A stretch of 64,000 nucleotides of DNA from assembly GCF_022347765.1 (NCBI RefSeq), contig NZ_JAKRFZ010000008.1, forward strand, positions 170,299 through 234,298. The letters are read 5' to 3'. Shown here piece by piece: positions 38,739 to 46,949 of this stretch (the stretch's first letter is position 1; each line of letters begins with the position of its first letter). Below the pieces are notes generated by a model, which did not search any database, had not been told where the DNA came from, and saw only the letters and a program-made list of their open reading frames with translations. The stretch is from Pseudoalteromonas sp. OOF1S-7 (GTDB lineage Bacteria; Pseudomonadota; Gammaproteobacteria; Enterobacterales; Alteromonadaceae). The position numbers and the translations under genes were made by a program.

Positions 38739-41338
38739 GTGCACAAAGTGGAACCAGGAAAACCTGAAGCAATCTTAACAAATTCGTCTCTTTGGCAGAG
38801 GTTTTTAAACCACGGCAGATTAAACCAAACCGCGCCATAACCGACAGACATGGCGGCTTTAACATTGACTAATGCCGACGTCAGCTCGCCGACCTGGGCA
38901 TAAACGAGCGCAGCCGTGAACGCATATTCACTGTTGTCTGGTGATAGTTTGATTGCCTGGTTGAGTAAGGTTACAGCGGGTTCATGGTTTCCAATCTGTG
39001 CATGAGCCTGGGCGGCGTCCAGTAAGTCATAGAAATTCTCAGATGTACTGTTGCGCTCGATAACCTGCTGATAGTAGTGCGTTGCTTGCTGCATATTGCC
39101 ATTTAGTTTTTCTATATCTGCCAGGTTGAGCAAAAAGAGCGAGTTGTTTTCTATTTCACTCAGTGGGCTGGCGGTTTCCAGCGCCTTGGAAAATTGGCCA
39201 TTGAGCATATAGCACAATGCTAATACGTTAATATCAAAGGGCTGAGGGTCTACCGATACCACCTTTGTATAACGTTCTATGGCCTGCTCAATATTGCCCT
39301 GTGCTAGATGAATATCTGCAAGTAGCTGATTGGTTAGGTAGTCATCGGGCGTGAGCCGGAGTACTTCATTCAGATAGTGCTTAGCCCGCTCAAACTGACT
39401 ATTCTGATAATACGTATTAGCCAGATTGAACATGATGGATGTGTTATTTCTGAGCGACATGGCGGTATGCAAGTGTTCAATGGCTGCTTTATAATCGCCT
39501 TGCTGCTTGGCTCGTTTTGACAGGATCACGGCCAGATCATAGTTACTAAAATGGCGTGCCCGGGCACTGGAGAGATGTTTTTCAAACAGCACATCATCAT
39601 CGCTTGCCAGTGCGAGTAGCATCATTTCTTTGTTAAAGATTGCTGTTTGTTGATAGCTTGATGGGGCCTTAGTCAGCACAGCGTTCAATTGCCTCAGTAG
39701 CTGTTCATCTTTAGTTTGATGATGTAATGTCAAGCTGATATCGCTGTACAGTCCGTAGGCGGCAAACAGGTAAGGCGACGTTACCATAAGCTGCTGTAAT
39801 GCTGCCAGATTGCTCAGGTTGTAAGCCCCATTATTCGATACATCCTGATTAATCTGCAGATAACGTAAATAATCTTGTTGCCTGATGGCTTTAACGGGCA
39901 AACTGCTCGGTGTCAGATCGTTAAAGAGCTTTACCGCATGGGCCTGTGTGGAGTAGAAATTCTCGATTTCACTGGTCAGTGCCATTGGCCAGCTTATCTG
40001 TTGCTGGACTGTCCACCGCTCTCCACCGAGGCGGGTTAACACGGTTTCACAGCTATGCTCGCTGCAGGTTAACTCTGTACTGAGTATGTCGGTTGCGCCA
40101 GTTGTGACCGCAAGTTGCTGCAAAGTGGCATCGGATTGAGTCCTTTGTGCGATCAGCTCTGTGTGCTGCCCCTCTATAATCAGCTGGCGCAGTGCGTGAT
40201 CAACGGAAGCTAGCGTACTTTTTTTACGTTCGTCACTGATTGGCTGAGTGAAGGCCAGTTGAGGTTTAAGCACCAGCACGTAACGTTTTTGTATCTGTTC
40301 CGAATCAAGAAGCCAGGCAACGATGATCATCAATGCCAGCAAACAGGCAAGTGTCACGCCAAAGTAGGTGCCATAGCGGTTGCTGTGCAAGAGGGGCTTT
40401 TCTGAGACTTCGGGTGTGGGGGAGGGAGGCTCAAATGGCACGGTCTCCTGTTCCATAATCGCATTTTGTGTAAGCGCAATCAGGATTTGCTCCAAACGTC
40501 TGGCAACTTGCCTTGCATCTGCTGGGCGCTCATGGGCGTTTGCTGATAATAGTTGATTCAGTAGTACACAAAGTGGCTCAGGCAGCACTGGCAATATTTC
40601 GCTGGCATCGTCATACTCGCCATTTAATATACGCTCACGCAATTGAGCCTTACCAAAAGGGTGACGCCCGCTGATCAGCTCATAGGCCAGAATACCGAAC
40701 GCAAACAGATCTGATTGCGGGGTGAGCGTTTCACCTCGCAATTGTTCGGGCGAGGTGGCACTTATGCTTCCGCGACTTTGATTCAGCGTCTGGGTGTGCG
40801 TTCCGTCTATCGCCTGGTTAATTCGTGCAATGCCAAAGTCGGTGATTTTAACCTGAAGACTTGCATCAAGCAGGATATTGGCGGGCTTGAGATCGCAGTG
40901 AATAACGCCACACTGGTGAGCGGCAGCCACACCATTGGCCACCTGGATCAGCAGCGCGAGCTTTTGCTCAAGACTGAGTAACTGAGTTTTTTGGTGATAA
41001 AACAGCGTACTGCCATCAACGTATTCCATGATCAGGTAGACTTGTGAAGGCGTCGTGATTATATCGTAAAGCTGAACGATATGAGTATGATTCAGCCTGG
41101 CCAGGATCTGTGCTTCCGCGGTTGCAACAGAGATATCTTTTTCCGCGTCTTGCGTCTTAAGGCGTTTGATAGCGACCAGGCGGTTTAATCGGGTGTCTTG
41201 CGCGAGCAATACTTCACCCATACCTCCCTCACCTAACACTTTTTTAACATGGTAGTGTTCGGGTATGTCAGCCTGCCGTGTGGTGGGCGTCTGTGACACA
41301 GGCTGCTTTGCATTTGAGGGGGAGTGTGGTTTATCCAT
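38723..41338 (-). CDS. Membrane Ser/Thr protein kinase with TPR sensor domain
   Basis: 871 residues. The Hanks-type kinase domain is at about 30-290, with GEGGMGEV, Lys58 in VAIKRL, HCDLKPANILL (catalytic Asp retained, but HCD replaces HRD), DFGIARI and SPEQLRGE. A membrane segment follows (FGVTLACLLALMIIVAWLL, about 330-350). The extracytoplasmic part has many TPR-like repeats to the end (DYLTNQLLADIHLAQGNIEQAIERYTKVVSVD). It is divergent from an FHA-domain protein, the usual phospho-threonine reader. The two probably form a signalling pair, by inference. Confidence 0.88.
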   Translation of the reverse strand: MDKPHSPSNAKQPVSQTPTTRQADIPEHYHVKKVLGEGGMGEVLLAQDTRLNRLVAIKRLKTQDAEKDISVATAEAQILARLNHTHIVQLYDIITTPSQVYLIMEYVDGSTLFYHQKTQLLSLEQKLALLIQVANGVAAAHQCGVIHCDLKPANILLDASLQVKITDFGIARINQAIDGTHTQTLNQSRGSISATSPEQLRGETLTPQSDLFAFGILAYELISGRHPFGKAQLRERILNGEYDDASEILPVLPEPLCVLLNQLLSANAHERPADARQVARRLEQILIALTQNAIMEQETVPFEPPSPTPEVSEKPLLHSNRYGTYFGVTLACLLALMIIVAWLLDSEQIQKRYVLVLKPQLAFTQPISDERKKSTLASVDHALRQLIIEGQHTELIAQRTQSDATLQQLAVTTGATDILSTELTCSEHSCETVLTRLGGERWTVQQQISWPMALTSEIENFYSTQAHAVKLFNDLTPSSLPVKAIRQQDYLRYLQINQDVSNNGAYNLSNLAALQQLMVTSPYLFAAYGLYSDISLTLHHQTKDEQLLRQLNAVLTKAPSSYQQTAIFNKEMMLLALASDDDVLFEKHLSSARARHFSNYDLAVILSKRAKQQGDYKAAIEHLHTAMSLRNNTSIMFNLANTYYQNSQFERAKHYLNEVLRLTPDDYLTNQLLADIHLAQGNIEQAIERYTKVVSVDPQPFDINVLALCYMLNGQFSKALETASPLSEIENNSLFLLNLADIEKLNGNMQQATHYYQQVIERNSTSENFYDLLDAAQAHAQIGNHEPAVTLLNQAIKLSPDNSEYAFTAALVYAQVGELTSALVNVKAAMSVGYGAVWFNLPWFKNLCQRDEFVKIASGFPGSTLCTKRQP

Positions 41339-41638
41339 GTTACTTATTGTTTTATACCTTACGTATGTAACGCTTTAAGCGTGTCTGTGCGTCGGAAAAT
41401 TGACCTTAAAAAAGAACCACATGTACCGAATTACAATAGTAACGCTTACGTAAATCAAATACCAGCTTATCAAGTTATGTGGCCGGAGGTAATTGTTTTT
41501 AATATGACAACAGTTTGGTGTAATGTGGTGAAATCGGTGTTTTTAAGAAATGGTGTTAGGATTATAAAGGAACTGTTCTCAAGGTCCGGCAGAATGACGT
41601 TATATCCAGCCAACCTGAGCCGTTATCGAGGAGCGACT

Positions 41639-42640
41639 ATGGCCACGCTAAAACATAATCAGCAATCTAAGTATTTATATTTAAAATCCTTTCACCGTTT
41701 CGGGCGACTCAAGCACTCTGTGGATAGTTGCTTTGACGAGTTGGCTATTTCTCGGATCCATGCCGTGGTTGAGTGGCAACAAGGTTACTGGTATTTGCGC
41801 GATTTGAGTCGCAATGGCACCTGGTTAAATGATGCAAGAGTGCCTTATAACCAGGACGTTGCATTAAACGTCAATGACGAAATTCGATTTTCCGATTCAA
41901 GTTGTCATAGTTTCAGTGTGACTGATTTGGCACCACCAGAGGATTTACTGGTACCCTACAGTCATGATGAACTCGTTGATGGTAAGACACCGGTGATCCA
42001 GTTAGAAAACTACCATTTATTGCCGAGCGAATCAGACCCTGAGCTGATCGTCTATTTTAATAATGCTGAACAAACCTGGTGCTATGAAGAAGTTGGCTCG
42101 GAACACCCGGTGAGTATCACTGATGGTGAGCAACTGCGTTTTGCCCAACAAGTCTGGAGTTTGATCCAAACCCGTGCCAGCCAGCAAGAGTGCACCGCTG
42201 AAGTGACCGAAACCGACCCGAGTGATCTTGAGTATGTGTTTACGCTGAGTCAGGATGAAGAATATGCTGAACTACAGGTGAAGCAGGCGCAGGAAAAAGT
42301 AGATTTTGAAACCCGGACACATCATTACCTGACTGCACTACTGGCCAGATATAAGGTGAAAGATATGCAGCATCAGGTGGATGATGCGTCACAAGGCTGG
42401 GTGTCGGTGAAGCAGTTGTCGCGTGATTTGGGGCTGACAGAGAGCCACATTAATATCCAGATCCATCGGGCGCGTAAACAGTTTGTTGATCGGATGAAAG
42501 ACAAATCAATGGCTGAATCTCTCATCGAACGTAAACGGGGCAGGGTGCGTTTTGGCGGCAGGCACTTTAGCATTGTTAAGGGTCAGCAGCTTGAGGCATC
42601 TACTTTGTACCAACAAAGTGATGAACTACTGGTGAGTTAA
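41639..42640 (+). CDS. FHA-domain protein with C-terminal helix-turn-helix
   Basis: 333 residues. The FHA domain near the start carries SRIHAVVEW and LRDLSRNGTWLNDARV, which provide the phosphothreonine pocket. The C-terminal part from about 215 (QGWVSVKQLSRDLGLTESHINIQIHRARKQFVDRM) looks like a winged or sigma-like helix-turn-helix followed by a basic tail. The protein could therefore pass the signal of the adjacent kinase to DNA. ATG at 41639 has GAGGAG 5 bases before it; the longer reading from 41324 runs through the promoter region. Confidence 0.8.
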   Translation: MATLKHNQQSKYLYLKSFHRFGRLKHSVDSCFDELAISRIHAVVEWQQGYWYLRDLSRNGTWLNDARVPYNQDVALNVNDEIRFSDSSCHSFSVTDLAPPEDLLVPYSHDELVDGKTPVIQLENYHLLPSESDPELIVYFNNAEQTWCYEEVGSEHPVSITDGEQLRFAQQVWSLIQTRASQQECTAEVTETDPSDLEYVFTLSQDEEYAELQVKQAQEKVDFETRTHHYLTALLARYKVKDMQHQVDDASQGWVSVKQLSRDLGLTESHINIQIHRARKQFVDRMKDKSMAESLIERKRGRVRFGGRHFSIVKGQQLEASTLYQQSDELLVS

Positions 42641-43002
42641 TAGTAACGAGCTGGTGCATTTAGCTGCGTGATATTAGCAAGCCCGACAATGGTCGGGCTT
42701 ATTGCTGTGCTTAAGCAACACTGGCAGAAACAGGCCTTTTCCATGTTTTGTTAATCACAGAGTGTGTTTAGCCCGTTATTGATATGGTCTCAGTCCAGTT
42801 AGGGTTGGGTAACGCCCTGTATCTTTTAGGTAATCAATTGAGGTGCTAGTGTTGCATGTCGTGTTCAGGTTATTATTGCTCGTTCTTGAGTGTTCCGGCT
42901 TGTTTTAAGCCAGAATAAATAGGTGGGCGGTATCTCGATTGACAGGCTGCCGAATAAGATAAAGCGTACAGAGTACGGTGCGCAACAAATACAGAGAGCA
43001 AT
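42641..43002. other. Intergenic stretch, 362 bp, mostly unremarkable
   Basis: Holds one hairpin (42679-42700) downstream of the FHA gene and the promoter of the following lipoprotein gene. No repeat or RNA gene was recognised. Confidence 0.45.
42679..42700 (+). terminator. Possible terminator after the FHA gene
   Basis: AAGCCCGAC - AATG - GTCGGGCTT. The stem is strong but the following ATTGCTG is not a real T tract, so termination is likely but weak. Confidence 0.5.
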
Positions 43003-43710
43003 ATGAAAGCAATAACACACTTCCTCTTACTGGGTTTCGTGATTTTGATTGCAGGTTGTGCCAGCAAACCGCTGACGCATGACTATCAGGGCAAAATCAA
43101 TATACGTACCTTGCAGGTAGAATTTGCACCCATCAGAGATCCGGAGCAAAACTTGTCGGGTGATTACGCAGAGTTAACTAAAGCCATTAAAGGCGTTCAG
43201 GAAATCCTGGATGTATTTGATCCGGTACAGAGAAACCAACTGACAGAGCAGCTACATACCTTTGAGACCACCTTAGTGGATGGTATTCGCCAGCGAGCAG
43301 GGCTGCCACTGAATCCTGTGACAGAGTCTGAAGTGAGCATGCAGTATGGCGACAATAACGAGCTGGTCAGTGTTGAATATGACTACCCGCTGGTTGATGG
43401 CGCATACCTCAATTTGTTTGTGACCATCTATTATACCGAGCGCTCTGACCTGGCGGTTGGCGCACAAGAGTTCAATGCCAGTTTTATTGAACTAAGACCG
43501 GAAATTATCCTGCAAATTGATGGTTATAACGAAAAAGGTGACCTCTTCTGGCGTCAGACAAGCCGTTATGAGTCGGAAGTTATGTATAAGTTTGGTGATC
43601 AATACATTCTTGGTGTGCCAACTAAGCGTCTAAAAGAAGCACAAATTTTCCTGGTTCCAATGGCCAAAGGTGTTACTGACAATTTGCAAATATTAAGCGA
43701 AACAAAGTAA
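43003..43710 (+). CDS. Hypothetical lipoprotein
   Basis: 235 residues with a lipoprotein signal (FLLLGFVILIAGC, Cys about 19). It is otherwise soluble, with an alpha/beta look (YDYPLVDGAYLNLFVTIYYTERSDLAVGAQEFNASFIELRPEIILQIDGYNEKGD). I do not recognise the family. It stands alone in its direction. A clear promoter was not picked out. Confidence 0.65.
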   Translation: MKAITHFLLLGFVILIAGCASKPLTHDYQGKINIRTLQVEFAPIRDPEQNLSGDYAELTKAIKGVQEILDVFDPVQRNQLTEQLHTFETTLVDGIRQRAGLPLNPVTESEVSMQYGDNNELVSVEYDYPLVDGAYLNLFVTIYYTERSDLAVGAQEFNASFIELRPEIILQIDGYNEKGDLFWRQTSRYESEVMYKFGDQYILGVPTKRLKEAQIFLVPMAKGVTDNLQILSETK

Positions 43711-43924
43711 TTTGAGATATTGGGAGAGTTGCAAATCACCTTACAGGCGTTCAGACCTCTGATCTTCTAAACCTTTTCTGCCGGCACTATATCAGCCATA
43801 GTGCCGCTCCACCTCCTGTGTATTTCATCCTAATCGTTTGCTGGCCCGCAAACTCTGCAATAAGATTGAAAACCGTTTAGCTAGAATACCCAGCCTGTTG
43901 CAGGCTGCGGCTTACAACAACATA

Positions 43925-44086
43925 ATACCAATTTCACTTAATACCTGTTCAATTTGACGGAGCAAATATGACGCTAACTGTGTTAAAAATTTCTCATTTA
44001 GAACAACTAAATATCAAAATTTTTGCCTTGTTATCGAACATATTTTCTCGCCTCAAAATAGAACACTTAATTAAGCAAATTGGTAT
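43925..44086 (-). repeat. MITE-like repeat, copy B (162 bp, inverted, no internal segment)
   Basis: Has ATACCAATTT at the left and AAATTGGTAT at the right. Its reverse complement matches copy A at 28332 in order: TTAATTAAGTGTTCTATTTTGAGG, CGATAAC, CAAAAATTT, GTTCTAAATGAGAAATTTTTAAC, TCAAATTGAAC, GGTATTAAGT. It lacks the ~55-60-bp CACCGCTC... segment present in copies A and C. It lies just upstream of the M24 peptidase gene. Confidence 0.8.
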
Positions 44087-44106
44087 AAATAACGAGCAGG
44101 ACGATT

Positions 44107-45459
44107 ATGCAGAGAATTTTGGGATTATTTTTAAGCTTGTGCACGATAAGCACTCCCTCTATGGCCGAGGAATATGCACAGGGCCGTCAGATATCGGCGT
44201 TGCCGGATGTATTGTCATTCAGGGAGCGCGTTCAGCCCATCAATAATATGGTGACAGATCGCTTGGATAACTTACTTCCCGAGCTGATGCGCGAGGCGGA
44301 CCTGGATATGTGGCTGGTCATCAACCGCGAATATGGCGAAGACAAGCTGTTTTATACCCTGGTGCCGCAGCCCACGTTTGCAGCGCGCCGTACCACTTTA
44401 CTGGTGTTTTCAAAACAAGCGGATGGCAGCGTTGAGCGTTTTAGCGTGAGCCGTTACCCCATTGGCGAATTGTATCCGACAGTATGGGAAGGGGGCACAA
44501 AGGCACAACAGTGGCAGCGTCTGGCTGAGGTGATTGCCGAGCGTGACCCGAAACGCATTGGGATTAATGTGAGTGAAGACTGGGCACTGGCCGATGGACT
44601 CAGTGTTGGATTACACAAGCAGCTGTTGAATGTATTGCCGGGCAAATATCAGGAGCGCCTGGTGAGCGCCGAAAAACTAGTGATCCGTTGGCTGGAAACG
44701 CGCAGCCAAAAAGAACTTAATGTTTACCCGCAGGCGGTGACACTGGCGCGTCGGGTAATTACTGAAGCATTCTCCAATAAGGTGATCACACCTGGCGTGA
44801 CCACCACCAAAGACGTTGAATGGTACTTACGCGAACGCTTTGAAGAATTACAGCTCAGACCCTGGTTCCAGCCGTATGTGAATATTCAACGTCAGGGCGA
44901 CAAAACCAGTAAAGACGATGTGTTTATTGGTGAATACAACCGGACTATTTTACCCGGAGACATTATCCACACCGATGTGGGCATCTGTTATCTGAATCAG
45001 TGCACGGATACACAGGAAATGGGCTATGTGCTCAGGCTACATGAAACCGATGTACCAGCGGGCCTGAAACAGGCTATGGCGACAGGCAATCGCTGGCAGG
45101 ATATCTTAACCAGTAACTTCAAGTCAGGGTTAACGGGCAATGAGATCCTGGCCAATACCATTAAACAAAGTAAAGCAGCAGGGATTGTCAGCAGTACTTA
45201 TACCCATCCGCTCGGCTTTGTTGGTCATGCGCCTGGCCCAACCATTGGCATGTGGGACAATCAGGGGCCGACACCGGTACAGGGAGACTGGAAACTGCAT
45301 CCAAACACGGTTTATGCCATTGAAGGAAACATTAAAACGCAGCTACCGGAGTGGGACAATCAGTGGATCCAAATTAAACTGGAACAAGATGCGGTATTTG
45401 ATGGTAAGCACGTCTGGTATCTGGCAGGGCGTCAGACACAATGGCACGTTGTCCGATAG
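44107..45459 (+). CDS. Exported M24-family metallopeptidase (Xaa-Pro aminopeptidase-like)
   Basis: 450 residues with a signal peptide (MQRILGLFLSLCTISTPSMA). The pita-bread fold is shown by the metal ligands in IIHTDVGICYLNQCTDTQEMG (two Asp, at 290 and 301), the His in HPLGFVGHAPGP, and glutamates in YAIEGNIK and IKLEQDAVF. The N-terminal part is a creatinase-like domain (LDMWLVINREYGED). Likely an exported dipeptidase or aminopeptidase. The start is 20 bp after repeat copy B, so the repeat may carry or alter its promoter. Confidence 0.82.
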   Translation: MQRILGLFLSLCTISTPSMAEEYAQGRQISALPDVLSFRERVQPINNMVTDRLDNLLPELMREADLDMWLVINREYGEDKLFYTLVPQPTFAARRTTLLVFSKQADGSVERFSVSRYPIGELYPTVWEGGTKAQQWQRLAEVIAERDPKRIGINVSEDWALADGLSVGLHKQLLNVLPGKYQERLVSAEKLVIRWLETRSQKELNVYPQAVTLARRVITEAFSNKVITPGVTTTKDVEWYLRERFEELQLRPWFQPYVNIQRQGDKTSKDDVFIGEYNRTILPGDIIHTDVGICYLNQCTDTQEMGYVLRLHETDVPAGLKQAMATGNRWQDILTSNFKSGLTGNEILANTIKQSKAAGIVSSTYTHPLGFVGHAPGPTIGMWDNQGPTPVQGDWKLHPNTVYAIEGNIKTQLPEWDNQWIQIKLEQDAVFDGKHVWYLAGRQTQWHVVR

Positions 45460-45473
45460 AACGTGAGTAAGCA

Positions 45474-45503
45474 AACAAAGCCCGCTGCTGCGGGCTTTGT
45501 TTT
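45474..45503 (+). terminator. Terminator after the M24 peptidase gene
   Basis: AACAAAGCCCGC - TGCT - GCGGGCTTTGTT followed by TT, a strong and symmetrical stem 14 bp after the stop codon. Confidence 0.85.
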
Positions 45504-45699
45504 ATCGGAGTGAATATGAGTGTATGTACACTTTAATAATGGCAATCAGTGGTATGTCTGGTGCGGCAATTTGGCGCCATAATGCGGCACCTTATTGCAA
45601 CTATGGGCAAGGTGTATTTGTAATTCTCTAAATTTAAAGGGTATTTAAAAGTGGCGTAGGTTTTGCTTTAGTAACAAAACATTCACAAGGAGACGAATT

Positions 45700-46167
45700 A
45701 TGATTTTAAACACTTCTATTCAGGGCGCAGTGAGCCCAGTCTCGCAGTATGCTTCCGTAAAAAATACCAACACGGTAGCTGATGTCAGTAACCAATCTAC
45801 ACAAGCCAGCGCCACGGCCGTGAAGCATACATGGGATTCTTTTCGGGATGATGTTGAATCAGATCCTGTATTTGCGAGAGAAATGGCAGAAGCAATCACT
45901 TTTATCCCTAACAAAATGACTGTTAACCTCAACGAGGCGCCACCACTGACTGATCCCGTTGCACATAAAAAGTGGGCCGATCAGTCCGTCGAGTTTGACC
46001 GAATTGCCGAGCAAGTCACTGAGCAACGTATTGCATTGTTCAATCGGATGAAAGGTGAGGGAGCCTCTGATGCTGATATTTATAACGAAATGATTGCGTT
46101 TAATAAAACGCTGCCAATGGACTATCAGGCAAAAGCGGGCATGTTAAGTGTTAACGAGTATGCGTGA
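45700..46167 (+). CDS. Hypothetical protein
   Basis: 155 residues with an N-terminal Ser/Thr/Val/Gln-rich stretch (SIQGAVSPVSQYASVKNTNTVADVSNQSTQ) and a helical charged remainder (VEFDRIAEQVTEQRIALFNRMKGEGASDADIYNEMIAFNKTLPMDY). It has no signal peptide. The N-terminal composition resembles proteins that are exported or assemble on the flagellum or secretion apparatus, but I do not recognise the family. An AAGGAG ribosome site is present. It is convergent with an FlhE-like gene. Confidence 0.6.
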   Translation: MILNTSIQGAVSPVSQYASVKNTNTVADVSNQSTQASATAVKHTWDSFRDDVESDPVFAREMAEAITFIPNKMTVNLNEAPPLTDPVAHKKWADQSVEFDRIAEQVTEQRIALFNRMKGEGASDADIYNEMIAFNKTLPMDYQAKAGMLSVNEYA

Positions 46168-46171
46168 TGCT

Positions 46172-46197
46172 TATAGGCCTTCTTTTGAAGGCCTATA
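46172..46197. terminator. Bidirectional terminator between convergent genes
   Basis: TATAGGCCTTC - TTTT - GAAGGCCTATA, a symmetrical 11-bp stem in the 38-bp gap between two convergent genes. Confidence 0.75.
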
Positions 46198-46205
46198 GTT
46201 TACTT

Positions 46206-46724
46206 CTAATTATAATTGACGATAACCTGACTACGCTGCCCGTAAGCTGCGGGTGACAGTACGCTGCCATTGCCTCGGACACCAAATGCGAAGATAAATT
46301 TCTTGTTGGCAGCCTGATCATTGAAGTTAGTGAGTCGGCCAGATTTGCTGGCACTGACATTGACACAATTATTCGTTGAGTTAAGGCAAAGGTATACCAA
46401 CATGCCTGGAGGTACATATGAATAACTCCACGAGTAATGAACAGAAGTAATCTTTGAGCCAAAAGGCACGGAACCAACAACGGGCAGGTCCAGCGTGTAA
46501 TAAAGGCCCGTATTTCTTAATGTTGGTCCATAACCACTACTGGCCCAGGCACCGCCATTTATAGTAATCGGGCCCTCAACATTGTTAGGTGAAATTTCTT
46601 CGGTAGACACTGAGATGGCAGGATATAGCAGATCATCAGGTTGAGTATTGGCTGCCGAAGCACTCGTCCATAAGACGGACGCAGAGACCAGGCACAATGA
46701 ATAGATGTGTTTTTTTGTAAACAT
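46206..46724 (-). CDS. FlhE-like exported protein
   Basis: 172 residues with a signal peptide (LCLVSASVLWTSASA). The mature part resembles flagellar FlhE: GAWASSGYGPTLRNTG, the paired cysteines in LVYLCLNSTNNCVNVSASKSGRL, and the characteristic end QVIVNYN (FlhE proteins end in VIVNYR). In enterobacteria FlhE sits with flhBA and prevents proton leakage through the flagellar export gate. Here it is isolated from flagellar genes, so either it acts in trans or it has another role. Assignment is by motif only. Confidence 0.6.
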   Translation of the reverse strand: MFTKKHIYSLCLVSASVLWTSASAANTQPDDLLYPAISVSTEEISPNNVEGPITINGGAWASSGYGPTLRNTGLYYTLDLPVVGSVPFGSKITSVHYSWSYSYVPPGMLVYLCLNSTNNCVNVSASKSGRLTNFNDQAANKKFIFAFGVRGNGSVLSPAAYGQRSQVIVNYN

Positions 46725-46904
46725 GTACTAACTCCTTTTGTTGTAAAGGTGTTAGTGTTTTGTTTTTTCTTTGTTATGTCAATTAAGTAATCTTCAAGTT
46801 ACAAAACAGCTTCTTGAGTGAATTCTAACGCAGGTATGAGCTGTTAGAATCTCAGGATAAAAAGTGCTGAGCAGGGAAATGAGGGTCTAAATTGAAAAGC
46901 GTAT

Positions 46905-46940
46905 ACCCCCACAGCTGGGCTCGCAGCTGCAGGGGGGGTC
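46905..46940 (-). terminator. Hairpin downstream of the TonB receptor gene
   Basis: ACCCCC-AC-AGCTG...CAGCTG-CA-GGGGGGT, a strong GC-rich stem 10 bp past the receptor stop codon. On the minus strand it is followed only by a weak T-rich stretch. Confidence 0.6.
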
Positions 46941-46949
46941 TGTGCAAAA

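Noticed and set aside
41324..41638. N-terminal extension of the FHA protein
   Set aside because: It covers the divergent promoter region with the kinase; a clear ribosome site lies at the internal ATG at 41639.
43968..44246. Open frame overlapping the start of the M24 peptidase
   Set aside because: It runs through the MITE-like repeat copy B and then the peptidase in another frame; no coding signal.
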